The translations under genes were made by a program, and so were the position numbers. DNA of 64,000 nt from JACVRX01 sp046726315 (GTDB taxonomy: Bacteria > Actinomycetota > Actinomycetes > Jiangellales > Jiangellaceae). The notes under the pieces were generated by a model. That model searched no databases. It was not told where the DNA came from and saw nothing but the letters and a program-made list of their open reading frames with translations. Numbering within the stretch: the stretch's first letter is position 1; every line of letters starts with the position of its first letter. Location of the stretch: NCBI GenBank assembly GCA_046726315.1, contig JBKPAG010000029.1:1-64000 (forward strand), read 5' to 3'. Below, piece by piece: positions 33,877 through 42,072 of this stretch.

Positions 33877-34314
33877 CTAAGCCGGTGCCGCCGGCCAGCC
33901 GAGCTTCAGCCGCATTCCCTCCGTCGACGTCGCCGCATCGAGGACTGGTGCGAGCGCGCTCAGGACGGCCAGCGCGGCGCCCGCCGGCAACTCGGCAGCG
34001 TCGTCGACGTCGACGCTCGCGGCCTCGGCGACGACCTCGAGGGCGGCCGCTCCTGTCGCATGAGGCAGCTGCGCCTCGGCACGAACCTCGACCGTGAAGC
34101 CGTTGCCGTCGTCGAAGTCGACGGCCAGAACTTCGTCGGCCGAGCTGTTTCGCAACACGGACAGCGCCAGCCCGCACGCCTCGGCCACGGCCAGTCGAAT
34201 CTCCTCGAGGACGTCCTCGGTTAGCTCGGCCCTCCGGGCCAGTGCGACGGCGACCTGCCGTGCGGTCCGCACATGCGCAGCTTGCGCGGGAAGGCTGAGC
34301 TCGACCAAGGCCAC
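33877..34314 (-). CDS. RsbW-like ATP-binding (anti-sigma/serine kinase) protein
   Basis: 145-residue HATPase_c-type protein: an N-terminal strand (VELSLPAQAAHVRTARQVAV), the N-box helix EEIRLAVAEACGLALSVLRN where Glu/Asn bind Mg-ATP, and EVRAEAQLPHATGAAALEVV. The later G-boxes are weak; the C-terminal EGMRLKLGW is normal. Family members bind a sigma factor or an anti-anti-sigma factor and phosphorylate the latter. It lies 11 bases downstream of the BldG-like gene with the same orientation. GTG 34314 has a poor ribosome site and is probably coupled. Confidence 0.75.
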   Translation of the reverse strand: MALVELSLPAQAAHVRTARQVAVALARRAELTEDVLEEIRLAVAEACGLALSVLRNSSADEVLAVDFDDGNGFTVEVRAEAQLPHATGAAALEVVAEAASVDVDDAAELPAGAALAVLSALAPVLDAATSTEGMRLKLGWPAAPA

Positions 34315-34325
34315 GGTCAGCGGGG

Positions 34326-34667
34326 TCAGCCGTCGGCCGCCACCGCCGCGGCGACGTCGTCATAGATGGTGAACTTCTTCGTCAGCCCAGTGATGCGGAA
34401 GATCTTTAGGATCCGCTCCTGGCGACAGACCAGGCGCAACGAGCCGTCGTACTGTTGAACCCGCTTGAGCCCGCCGACCAGAACTCCAAGCCCGGTGGAG
34501 TCGAGGAACTCGACCTTCTGCATGTCGACGACGATGTCGTACCGACCGGCATCGACGAGCTCGGCGAGCTGTTCACGCAGCTTTGGCGCGGTGTAGACAT
34601 CGATCTCGCCCACGGCCTCGACGATTGTTCGCCCGCCATCAGGACGGGTCGACAACGACAGGTCCAC
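34326..34667 (-). CDS. Anti-sigma factor antagonist (STAS domain, BldG-like)
   Basis: 113 residues, the length of Streptomyces BldG. EAVGEIDVYTAPKLREQLAE and RYDIVVDMQKVEFLDSTGLG make the STAS fold, with the phosphorylated Ser in LDSTGLGVLVGG. C-terminal FRITGLTKKFTIYDD is also conserved. Unphosphorylated protein frees a sigma factor by binding the anti-sigma kinase encoded next to it. GTG 34667 follows AGGAGG; the upstream in-frame extension is not part of the family. Confidence 0.88.
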   Translation of the reverse strand: MDLSLSTRPDGGRTIVEAVGEIDVYTAPKLREQLAELVDAGRYDIVVDMQKVEFLDSTGLGVLVGGLKRVQQYDGSLRLVCRQERILKIFRITGLTKKFTIYDDVAAAVAADG

Positions 34668-34974
34668 TCGGCCTCCTGGCACGTCCGTCAACTGGTCGCA
34701 TTCAACCACGGGTGCAAGACCCGTAGACCCCACGGCCGCAGGAATGCTCGCCGACCCCGACGACGGCGACCGAACCCGCGGCTGCGAGCGACCCGCGAAG
34801 CGATTGCGGCTTGTTCCTGTCCCCGACGGATGCCCGTCGTGCGTACAGTCGCCCAAGTGCGGGAACGGTAATGAACGACTGGGCAAGGCCGGGGCGGTAC
34901 GGCTCCTCGATGCGGCGCTCGCGCAGGCGCCAGCCGGGCCGGTCCCCTGACCACCGGCGTGGAAGGGAACTGTC
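34668..34974. other. Divergent intergenic region
   Basis: 307 bases between the BldG-like gene and the LapA-like gene. It must hold the two divergent promoters. The plus strand has an open frame rich in Arg/Pro with no family match. No clear stem-loop or conserved promoter boxes found. Confidence 0.35.
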
Positions 34975-35337
34975 ATGATCCTGATCGCACTACTTCTGCT
35001 GGCTGCCGCGATCGCTTTGATCGTGGCGGCACTGATCGGCCAGAGCGCCGACGTGACCGTCGAGTTCTTCGACATGAGCATCGCCACGGATTCCGCCAAG
35101 GTGTTTCTGGCCGGCGTCCTGACCGGTGTGATCGCGCTGTTTGCGCTTGTGCTACTGCGAGTGGCCCTCCGTCGCTCGCGGCAACGCCGCGAGGAGGTTC
35201 GTGAACTACGCCGGCGGGCCCGAGCGACGCCGGACACGGCGGACCGGGCCGCGGCGCAGCGGTACTCAGACGATGAGGTCGACGACGTGACCATGACGCA
35301 GTCGCGCGACTACCCGACCGAGGAACCCCGCACCTGA
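34975..35337 (+). CDS. Small LapA-domain-like membrane protein
   Basis: 120 residues. Two transmembrane helices (about 2-22, ILIALLLLAAAIALIVAALI; about 42-64, VFLAGVLTGVIALFALVLLR) flank FFDMSIATDSAKVF, and a basic/acidic tail follows (RRSRQRREEVRELRRRARAT). This is the layout of the LapA/DUF1049 family and of small actinobacterial homologues. ATG 34975 has GAAGGGAA upstream. Function unknown, with possible membrane-assembly roles known for enterobacterial LapA. Confidence 0.65.
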   Translation: MILIALLLLAAAIALIVAALIGQSADVTVEFFDMSIATDSAKVFLAGVLTGVIALFALVLLRVALRRSRQRREEVRELRRRARATPDTADRAAAQRYSDDEVDDVTMTQSRDYPTEEPRT

Positions 35338-35377
35338 CCGCGCCCCGACCTCGGCAGCCGCGCCGGGCCGTACAGAC

Positions 35378-36259
35378 GTGGCGGTGATCCGGCCGAATGC
35401 GGTTCCAGCACCGGCGCTGGTGCTGCTCGGCATCATCTCGGTTCAGCTGGGCGCCGGGTTTGCGAAGAAGCTGTTCGACGAGCTTCCGCCCAGTGCAGTG
35501 GTCACGCTGCGCCTCGCCACGTCCACCATCGTGCTGGTCCTCATCTCCCGACCGCTGTTGCGGGCCGGCGCACGAGCGTGGCGCCGTCGCGATCTGGCAG
35601 TGGCCTGTGCATTCGGCCTGACGCTCGTGACGATGAACCTCGCGATCTACGAGTCCTTCGCGCGAATACCGCTGGGCATTGCTGTGACGATCGAGTTCCT
35701 CGGCCCGCTCGGTGTAGCCGTCGCGTTCTCTCGCCGGTGGCTCGACCTGTTCTGGGTTGCGCTCGCAGCCGCGGGCGTTGTCCTGCTCATGCGCGGCGAC
35801 CCCGAGAGCGTGACCGCGGCAGGGGTGGGTTTCGCGTTGCTCGCGGCCGCAGCGTGGGCCGGCTACATCCTGTTGAGCGCCGAGACCGGCCGGCGGTTTC
35901 CGGGTTCGTCGGGTCTCGCTCTTGCCAGCGTGGCGGCGACGTTGCTGGTGCTGCCAGTCGGCGTCAGCGCCGGCGGTGCCCGCCTGCTCCAGCCCGACGT
36001 GCTGCTTGTCGGAGCCGCGATCGGTCTACTGTCATCGGTCATTCCGTATTCGTTCGAACTCGAGGCGCTACGCCGGATGCCGGCGAAGGTGTTCGGCATT
36101 CTGATGAGTCTCGAGCCGGTGGCCGCGGCTTTGGTCGGGCTGGTCATCCTCGGCGAGGTGCTCGACGCGCGCGAATGGACGGCGATCGGCTGTGTTGTCG
36201 TGGCCTGCCTTGGCGCCACTCGCTCGCAAGATGCTCCGCTGGAGGCGCCGGAGGCGTAA
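35378..36259 (+). CDS. EamA/DMT-family transporter, RhtA-like
   Basis: 293 residues, ten hydrophobic segments in two EamA repeats. It starts APALVLLGIISVQLGAGFAK then DELPPSAVVTLRLATSTIVL, continues RIPLGIAVTIEFLGPLGVAV and ends MSLEPVAAALVGLVILGEVL, the hallmark loop of the second repeat. RhtA-type members export threonine, homoserine or similar small solutes. GTG 35378 lies 40 bases after the LapA-like gene. Converges with the Tad locus; the gap is only 13 bases. Confidence 0.86.
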   Translation: MAVIRPNAVPAPALVLLGIISVQLGAGFAKKLFDELPPSAVVTLRLATSTIVLVLISRPLLRAGARAWRRRDLAVACAFGLTLVTMNLAIYESFARIPLGIAVTIEFLGPLGVAVAFSRRWLDLFWVALAAAGVVLLMRGDPESVTAAGVGFALLAAAAWAGYILLSAETGRRFPGSSGLALASVAATLLVLPVGVSAGGARLLQPDVLLVGAAIGLLSSVIPYSFELEALRRMPAKVFGILMSLEPVAAALVGLVILGEVLDAREWTAIGCVVVACLGATRSQDAPLEAPEA

Positions 36260-36272
36260 CTCCGGTCGTCCG

Positions 36273-37061
36273 TCACAGCGACCACGGTCCGGACAGGTAG
36301 ACGGCGGGATCCCGGGCCACGCCGTCCACACGCACCTCGAAATGCAGGTGCGGTCCGGTGGCGTTGCCGGTCGACCCGACGGCGCCCACTCGCTGACCCG
36401 CGAGGACAATCTCTCCCGCCGCCACGCCCACGACGGACAGGTGGGCGTAGTAGGTGACCACGCCACCGTGGTCGATAGTGACCAGGTTTCCATATCGACC
36501 CGCGTGGCCCGCTGCCACGACGCGGCCGTCGGCCGCCGCGAGCACGGGCGTTCCGGAGTCGGCAGCGAAGTCAATGCCGGTGTGCCGGCCTGCGGACCAA
36601 TGCGGGCCGGTGTCGCCGAAACGTGCCGTGATGCGGTAGGCGCCGTCCACGGGCACGTGCAGCCCGGCCGCGTGATCCACGTCTCCCGTCACGACATGGC
36701 CGACGGACGTCGGGCCGGCTCGCGCCCGACGCACCGGCTCGGGCAGCCACGCTGCCGGTCCGGTGATCTTCGCTGCGACGGCGACGACGACTTGCCGGCC
36801 CTCGATGTCACACGACCGAAGTACACCGCCGTTGGCCTCGGCAACCGTCTGTGCGCGGGTACAAGCCGCGGGAGCACCCGAGCGAACCTGTCCGGCCGCG
36901 GCGAGCGCCGCGAGGTCGGCTGCTGCTGCTGCACGGTGCCGAGCGTCGTAGCCGCCGGCCAGCGTGATGACAGGGAGCAGGACGGTGAGGACGACCGCGA
37001 CTGCACAGAGCACCAGGATCGAGCCCGCGCCTCGCTCCGCATCACCCCGTGGGCGCCTCAC
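36273..37061 (-). CDS. M23 metallopeptidase fused to a TadE-like pilus segment
   Basis: 262 residues. The N-terminal part matches the Tad/helicase-neighbourhood TadE-like family: RGAGSILVLCAVAVVLTVLL is the membrane helix, then HRAAAAADLAALAAAGQVRS and a pair of Cys residues. After about residue 130 an M23 endopeptidase begins: GRHTGIDFAADSGTPVLAAA (HxxxD zinc site), IDHGGVVTYYAHLSVVGV, GNATGPHLHFEVRVDG (HxH). All M23 residues are present. It could open peptidoglycan where the pilus passes. GTGA overlap with the upstream tadE; last gene of the locus. Rv3654c in Mycobacterium occupies the equivalent place without the peptidase, as far as I recall. Confidence 0.82.
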   Translation of the reverse strand: MRRPRGDAERGAGSILVLCAVAVVLTVLLPVITLAGGYDARHRAAAAADLAALAAAGQVRSGAPAACTRAQTVAEANGGVLRSCDIEGRQVVVAVAAKITGPAAWLPEPVRRARAGPTSVGHVVTGDVDHAAGLHVPVDGAYRITARFGDTGPHWSAGRHTGIDFAADSGTPVLAAADGRVVAAGHAGRYGNLVTIDHGGVVTYYAHLSVVGVAAGEIVLAGQRVGAVGSTGNATGPHLHFEVRVDGVARDPAVYLSGPWSL

Positions 37062-37462
37062 GGCAACTCCAGGACCGCTGCCGCCTGGGCGTGTACGGTC
37101 GGCGCCGGAAGATCGTCGCCAAAGGGCAGCGGGAACGGCACCGTGGCTGACACCTCGACGGTGACGAGATCGTCTTCGACCCGTATCTGCACATTCGCAC
37201 CGTCGGGCCCGACCGTCTCAGCCAGCCGGGACGCCACCACTGTGTCCTCGCCACGGGCGGCCGCCCGCGCGGCTTCGCGCGCGGCATCGGCGCAGCGAAG
37301 CTGGGCCAAGGCGACCAGCACGAGCCAGACCGCGGCCATGACGATGACGACCAACGCTGGGAGCGCCGCCGCGATCTCGGCAGTGACCGCGCCGCGGGAA
37401 GAATCGCCGTGTGGCCCGCGCCGGCGAGGCAGGCCCCGCCGGCGCGACACAACCGGCGTCAT
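37058..37462 (-). CDS. TadE-family pilus protein
   Basis: 134 residues. RGAVTAEIAAALPALVVIVM is the type IV pilin-like segment: a Glu five residues after a cleavage-type Gly and a long hydrophobic helix. The rest, CADAAREAARAAARGEDTVV, is the TadE-like coil, then beta strands (NVQIRVEDDLVTVEVSATVP). ATG 37462 overlaps the Flp-like stop codon by ATGA. Minor pilin or assembly subunit of the Tad pilus. Confidence 0.83.
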   Translation of the reverse strand: MTPVVSRRRGLPRRRGPHGDSSRGAVTAEIAAALPALVVIVMAAVWLVLVALAQLRCADAAREAARAAARGEDTVVASRLAETVGPDGANVQIRVEDDLVTVEVSATVPFPLPFGDDLPAPTVHAQAAAVLELP

Positions 37463-37638
37463 CCGAGGATGTCGAATGCGCGCCGCACGACATTGGTGAG
37501 CAACTCGAGCACGGTGTCGCTGGTGAGCAGCTTGTACAGGATGCCGCCGAAGCCGCAAGCCGCGACGGTGCCGACCGCATACTCGGCCGTGGTCATGCCC
37601 TGCTCGCTCCGCCGCAGAGCTTTGACGATGGTGGACAT
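37459..37638 (-). CDS. Flp-pilin-like small protein (DUF4244)
   Basis: 59 residues. RRSEQGMTTAEYAVGTVAAC is a class III prepilin signature: a basic leader, cleavage after Gly and Glu at position 5 of the mature protein; the mature part is one helix (GFGGILYKLL). This is the major Tad pilin in actinobacteria (Rv3656c type). ATG 37638 follows GGGAGG; longer starts are rejected. The maturing peptidase (TadV/CpaA) is not in the window. Confidence 0.86.
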   Translation of the reverse strand: MSTIVKALRRSEQGMTTAEYAVGTVAACGFGGILYKLLTSDTVLELLTNVVRRAFDILG

Positions 37639-37817
37639 GCGACCTCCCAGACCCGGCTGCCGGCCGGTGCGGGCCTCACGGTGGTGGGGCTGCCGACCAG
37701 GTTGGTTCTGACCGGCTCGAGGTCCCAAGGCCGAACTGGCAGTTGGGGATCACGACGCTGCCGCGGCCGTCCCTGTGGATAAGCAAGGGGACGCCGCCGA
37801 GCTGGCGAACTGTTGTT

Positions 37818-38576
37818 TCAGAGGAGTGCGCGACCCGCTGACGTGACCACTGGAACGATTCCCACCAGTACGAACGCCGGCAGGAAGCACAGCCCCAGCG
37901 GCGCTGCCGCTCGGGCGCCAAGTGATCTGGCGCGCGCTTCGGCAGCCCAGCGGGCGGCGTCTCGAGCGTCGTGCGCCAGGCGATCGAGAACGCTGACCGG
38001 TGACGTACCGCGGGTCATCGACCTGGTGAGAGCACGAGCCAGGGGGCGCAGAGCCGGATCCGCTGCCAGCGTCAGCCAACTGTTGGCTGGATCGGTTCCG
38101 AGTCGAGCCGATAACGCCGCAGACCGCAGCGCCTGCCCTATCGGGCCGCCGAGTGCCGCGGCGACGACCTCAGTCGCCGCGACTGGTGGGCTACCCGCCG
38201 CCACGGCCATGGACAGCAGCTCTGCCACCAGGGGGATGGCCTGCGTGTTGGCTGCCGCCGCCCGAACGTCCGCCGCCGACTGGAGGCGACGCAGCGCGAG
38301 CCATGCAACGCACCCGAGGCCGAGCCCCCATGCCGGGCCCGTGATGCCGCCGACGAAACAGCAGGCGACGACTCCGACGAGAACAGCGCAGGCAGCTCTG
38401 GCCCTAGTAGTGGCAAGTAATGGGGCCTGTGGCGCTGGCGAGGAGACCGGCGCCGGCTCGTCCCTCGTATCGCCCGCTGGCAACGACAATCGCCGCAGCC
38501 GCGAGGCGCCTGCGGACGACCCCAGTGCGAGCGCAACGGCCACCGCCGCGAGCACGACCGCGAGCCCGGCCGTCAT
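37818..38576 (-). CDS. tadC: TadC-like type II secretion F family membrane protein
   Basis: 252 residues. Two N-terminal hydrophobic spans, then the T2SSF domain VAELLSMAVAAGSPPVAATE, GGPIGQALRSAALSARLGTD, and RSMTRGTSPVSVLDRLAHDA, and a final span PLGLCFLPAFVLVGIVPVV. It is a platform protein of the inner membrane. There is a gap of 179 bases to the Flp-like gene. The order of genes is the same as in Rv3657c-Rv3659c. Confidence 0.82.
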   Translation of the reverse strand: MTAGLAVVLAAVAVALALGSSAGASRLRRLSLPAGDTRDEPAPVSSPAPQAPLLATTRARAACAVLVGVVACCFVGGITGPAWGLGLGCVAWLALRRLQSAADVRAAAANTQAIPLVAELLSMAVAAGSPPVAATEVVAAALGGPIGQALRSAALSARLGTDPANSWLTLAADPALRPLARALTRSMTRGTSPVSVLDRLAHDARDAARWAAEARARSLGARAAAPLGLCFLPAFVLVGIVPVVTSAGRALL

Positions 38577-38609
38577 AGTGTCATCACATCCTGGACGTTG
38601 CGACGCTGC

Positions 38610-39464
38610 TCACGACCACGACGACGTGGTGGCGGACCGGACCAGCCGGTCGATCCACCACAATCCGGACGCCACCAGAACCGTGGCGCACGTGAGGCAG
38701 GCCAACCCGTACGGCGAGTCGACAAGGAACCGCATCGGAGCGGCGTCACCGCCCGACAGCAGCAGCAGGGTGCCGACGGGCAGCAGGGCAAGCAACCGGC
38801 CCGTCACCCGAACTGGGGACAACTAGGCCTCCGCCTCGCGGCGAGCCGCCGCATCCGCTCGAAGGGAGTCGGCCACCGCGGTGAGCACGTCCGACAAAGC
38901 GGCTCCGGTCCGTTCGCTGACCTCCCACCCTGCGGCGACCGCGGATAGTGCAGACCGGCCTGGCCCCGCTGCCTCTCGAAGAGCTGACGAGAACTCGCCG
39001 CCCGCCGCTGCCCGACGCGCAGCTGGACCGAACAGATCTGGCCACTCGGCCGCGGCAACGGCAATGGCCTCGCGGGGATGGGCACCCGAGCGCAGCTCCG
39101 CTGCAAGCAGGAGGCATGCCTCGGAGACAGCGGTTTCGGCGTGCTGAAGTCGGCGGGCGGCGGTGGACTGGCGACGGGTGGCACCGAACAGTCCAATGGC
39201 CGCGCACGCCACCACCGCGAGCCCCGGGTGACCGGTGGCCAGTCCGGTCGTTGCACCCACTGCGAGTGCCGCGGCAGCTCGACGCCGCGGCGTCAGTCCG
39301 TGCAACCACGGGCGCACGCGGCCGTCGGCTCGGATCCGGGCCGACGCGGACGCTCGGCCATCTGACGCCGTGGAAGATGCCAGCCGAGTCAGGAGTACAT
39401 TCTGCCGGCCACCGGCTCCGAGTGCTGCCGCCAGCCCCGCGAGCACGACCGCGAGGGCTCTCAA
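38610..39464 (-). pseudogene. tadB: TadB-like T2SSF platform gene with an in-frame amber codon
   Basis: From TTG 39464 (TTGA overlap with tadA) 213 codons run to EAEA and TAG at 38825-38823, then the same frame continues 70 codons: GRLLALLPVGTLLLLSGGDA, YGLACLTCATVLVASGLWWI, DRLVRSATTSS. The joined product (about 284 codons) is the normal TadB length and its T2SSF domain (AETAVSEACLLLAAELRSGA, FSSALREAAGPGRSALSAVA) is complete before the stop; what is lost is the C-terminal pair of membrane helices. CAG to TAG is the likely change. Confidence 0.75.
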
Positions 39465-40627
39465 CGATCGCCACCCGCCTCGGCTACCAGCGCGTCCAGC
39501 GCCGACGCGCCCGGGCCACGACGGACTTCTCCATCGGCGCCGATTTCGAAGCCCGGCACGGTGACCAGCTCATCGCGGGCCGATCGAGACAGCAGGTCGA
39601 TGCTGACGATGCGGCGGCGGCCATCACACTGCCGAACGAGATGCACGACGGCATCCAGTGCGGCAACCGCCTGTGCATGAACGGCGGCGCGCCGAAGGCC
39701 GGCGGCGGCACCCAACGCTTCGAGGCGCGCCGGAACATCTGCTGGTGAGTTGGCGTGCAGGGTGCCGCAACCGCCCTCATGACCCGTGTTCAAGGCGGCT
39801 AACAGGTCGACCACCTCGGCACCGCGAACCTCACCCACCACCAACCGGTCGGGTCGCATCCGCAGTGCCTGGCGGACCAGATCGTCGAGCCCCACCCGTC
39901 CTGCGCCCTCGACGTTCGGCGGTCTGGCTTCCAGCCGGACGACGTGTGGAAGCGCCGGGTGTAGCTCACCAGAGTCCTCGACCAGTACGACCCGCTCGCG
40001 CGGATCGGCGGCTCCCAGCAGGGCACCGAGAACGGTGGTCTTGCCGCTGCCTGTACCACCGGTGACCAGGAACGCCGCCTTGGACCGCACCAGCGCAACC
40101 AGCACGGGCATCAGGGCTGCGGGCACGCTGCCGCCGATCACCAGGTCGTCCAGGCCGAAGCTCGTCGCGGCCGTCACCCGCAGGGAGATCACTGTGCCCT
40201 CGGGGGAGATGGGAGGCAGTACCGCGTGCAGCCGGACGCCGCCCGGCAGCCGAGCATCAACGAACGGAACGGCGTCGTCGAGCCGGCGACCGGCCCTCGC
40301 CGCCAGCCGTTGAGCCAGTCTGCGAACGGCCGATTCGTCGGGTAGGCGTAGCGACGCGCGCCGGAGCCCGGAGCCATGATCGACCCAGATGTCGTCCGGG
40401 CCGTTGACCAACACGTCGGTGATGCCAGGCAGGCGCAGCAGCCCTTCCAACGGTCCGGCACCCGTTATCTCCGACCGCATCAACTCAGTTACTTCCAAGA
40501 CGGCGGTGTCTCCAAGCACAGCGCCCTCGCTGCGCAATGCCGCAGCGACCCGAGCTGGCGTCGGCACGCCCGCCTCGACCGCCAGCGAAGAACGCACCCG
40601 CTCGATCAGTCCCAGGTCGGTTGCCAT
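39461..40627 (-). CDS. tadA: TadA/CpaF-family secretion ATPase
   Basis: 388 residues. The CpaF N-terminal domain (ITDVLVNGPDDIWVDHGSGL) precedes the ATPase core: SKAAFLVTGGTGSGKTTVLG (Walker A), RERVVLVEDSGELHP (Asp box), RMRPDRLVVGEVRGAEVVDL (Walker B), GHEGGCGTLHANSPADVPAR (His box). It powers Tad pilus assembly from the cytosolic face. I take ATG 40627 (MATDLGLIERV); GTG 40645 would extend it 6 codons into the Ssd gene. Confidence 0.9.
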   Translation of the reverse strand: MATDLGLIERVRSSLAVEAGVPTPARVAAALRSEGAVLGDTAVLEVTELMRSEITGAGPLEGLLRLPGITDVLVNGPDDIWVDHGSGLRRASLRLPDESAVRRLAQRLAARAGRRLDDAVPFVDARLPGGVRLHAVLPPISPEGTVISLRVTAATSFGLDDLVIGGSVPAALMPVLVALVRSKAAFLVTGGTGSGKTTVLGALLGAADPRERVVLVEDSGELHPALPHVVRLEARPPNVEGAGRVGLDDLVRQALRMRPDRLVVGEVRGAEVVDLLAALNTGHEGGCGTLHANSPADVPARLEALGAAAGLRRAAVHAQAVAALDAVVHLVRQCDGRRRIVSIDLLSRSARDELVTVPGFEIGADGEVRRGPGASALDALVAEAGGDR

Positions 40628-40632
40628 GGCGG

Positions 40633-41715
40633 TCACGCCGCCCACACCTGCTCTGGGGTCAGCAGGTCGTCGAGGACCTGACAGCAGGCATCGGCGACCG
40701 CGCCGCGACCGTTCCGGCCGGGCGGCTCGCCCCGTTCCAGCCTCTCGTGCAGACGGGGCTCGCTGTTCATCTCGACGGCGACGGGGAGGCCGAGCGCGTC
40801 GGCCACCTCAGCCGCGCCCAGACCGGACGGCGACGGGCCGCGCAGCACCACCCGGACGTCCGGCGTCATCGTCGTCAGCCCGACGGCCACACGCGCCGCG
40901 GCGGCCACGGCTCGCACCTCCGCAGGGACCACCAGCAGCGCGCAGGTGCAGAGCGCCAGCGCCTCCTCGGTGGACTCGTCCCCCCGACGAGGCAGGTCGA
41001 GCACGACGACATTGCAGGCGCGCGCAGCCGCGGTGACGACGGCGCGCACGGCTGCTGCCGGCACCGTCGACAGGCTGCCACGGTCCCAGGACAACACCGT
41101 GAGGCCGTGTCGGGCCGGGAGCGCACCATGCAACGCCGCCGCGCCGAGGCGGCCACGCGTGTCCGCGAAATCGGGCCAGCGCAGGCCCGAGCAGTCCTCA
41201 GCGCCGAGCAGCAGGTCGATGCCACCGCCTAGGGGATCGAGGTCGACCAACATGGTGGACAGACGTCGGCGAGCACTGGTGACGGCCAGTCCCGCCGCGA
41301 GCACGGAGGCCCCGGCACCGCCACGACCGCCAGTCACGGCGACGACCAGACCGTCGCGGCCCGAGCCTTCAGCGGCGTCGGCGAAGCGTTCGACCAGCCA
41401 GTGCTCGGAATCGGGCAGAAAGATCACCTGCTCAGCACCGAGTCCCACTCCGCGCCGCCACACGTCCGGATCGTCCATCCCGATCACGATCACATGCTGC
41501 CGGCGGCCCAGCTGTGTCGATGCATTGTGGGACTGATCGTCGCCGACGACGACGAGCGGTGCGGCCTGCCATCGCGACCGGGCGGCCGCCGGGTCGTGCG
41601 CCACATCGACTTCGACACCAGCCGCGGCGGCCAGCCGCAACAGGTCGTCGAGCAGGCCTTCGTCGGCGGTGAGGACGAGACTGCGTGCCGTCGGCGCCGG
41701 TACGGGTTGGTCCAC
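40633..41715 (-). CDS. Ssd/CpaE-like septum-site/Tad-associated P-loop protein
   Basis: 360 residues. A receiver-like N-terminal part (ARSLVLTADEGLLDDLLRLA, RQHVIVIGMDDPDVWRRGVG) precedes a MinD/CpaE-type domain whose P-loop is altered: VAVTGGRGGAGASVLAAGLA, then TMLVDLDPLGGGIDLLLGAE. VVVLDLPRRGD is Walker B-like. The homologue Rv3660c (Ssd) affects septum placement and stress response. GTG 41715 follows GGAGG. It is the first gene of the leftward Tad operon. Confidence 0.82.
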   Translation of the reverse strand: MDQPVPAPTARSLVLTADEGLLDDLLRLAAAAGVEVDVAHDPAAARSRWQAAPLVVVGDDQSHNASTQLGRRQHVIVIGMDDPDVWRRGVGLGAEQVIFLPDSEHWLVERFADAAEGSGRDGLVVAVTGGRGGAGASVLAAGLAVTSARRRLSTMLVDLDPLGGGIDLLLGAEDCSGLRWPDFADTRGRLGAAALHGALPARHGLTVLSWDRGSLSTVPAAAVRAVVTAAARACNVVVLDLPRRGDESTEEALALCTCALLVVPAEVRAVAAAARVAVGLTTMTPDVRVVLRGPSPSGLGAAEVADALGLPVAVEMNSEPRLHERLERGEPPGRNGRGAVADACCQVLDDLLTPEQVWAA

Positions 41716-42072
41716 GGGACACCTCCACGGGGCTACGGGACCCACGGTCGTCGGTACCCGCGCGGGCCGCAGCAGCCCAGTCCAAGGTTGTGGACGACGA
41801 CGCCGAGAAGCGCATGATGTGGACAACCGCACCCGAAGCCACCGGACAAGAACACGGCCCCCGCCGGGGGGCGACGGGAGCCGTGATTGGGACCCGACCA
41901 GGGGGGCGGATCGGGTCCGAGCGGCGGGGGGTGCCGCTACTCCCCAGTGTGCCCCAGGTTGGCCCCTGGAAACCAACCCGGACACCGTAAAATTTCGATC
42001 GCCGATCGCGAACGGCGTCATATTCTCTTTTTGGTGGACGTCGACGTCGGTCCCGTGGCCACCGGGGTGCCC
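41716..42072. other. Divergent intergenic region of the Tad locus
   Basis: About 357 bases between ssd and the HAD gene. An AT-rich block at 41988-42035 (AAAATTTCG, then TATTCT at 42020-42025 or so) is the best promoter candidate for the rightward gene. G/C-runs near 41861-41880 and 41920-41945 could form structures. No ORF resembling a family seen. Confidence 0.35.

Noticed and set aside
31688..33880. 730-codon plus-strand frame opposite hppA
   Set aside because: Highly charged translation rich in His, Gln and Arg; hppA motifs on the minus strand are unambiguous.
34688..34954. 88-codon frame between the BldG-like and LapA-like genes
   Set aside because: No family character, no ribosome site, and occupies the place expected for divergent promoters.
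38610..38822. Separate small membrane gene after tadB
   Set aside because: It is in the same frame as tadB, begins right after the TAG without a ribosome site and matches the TadB C-terminus.
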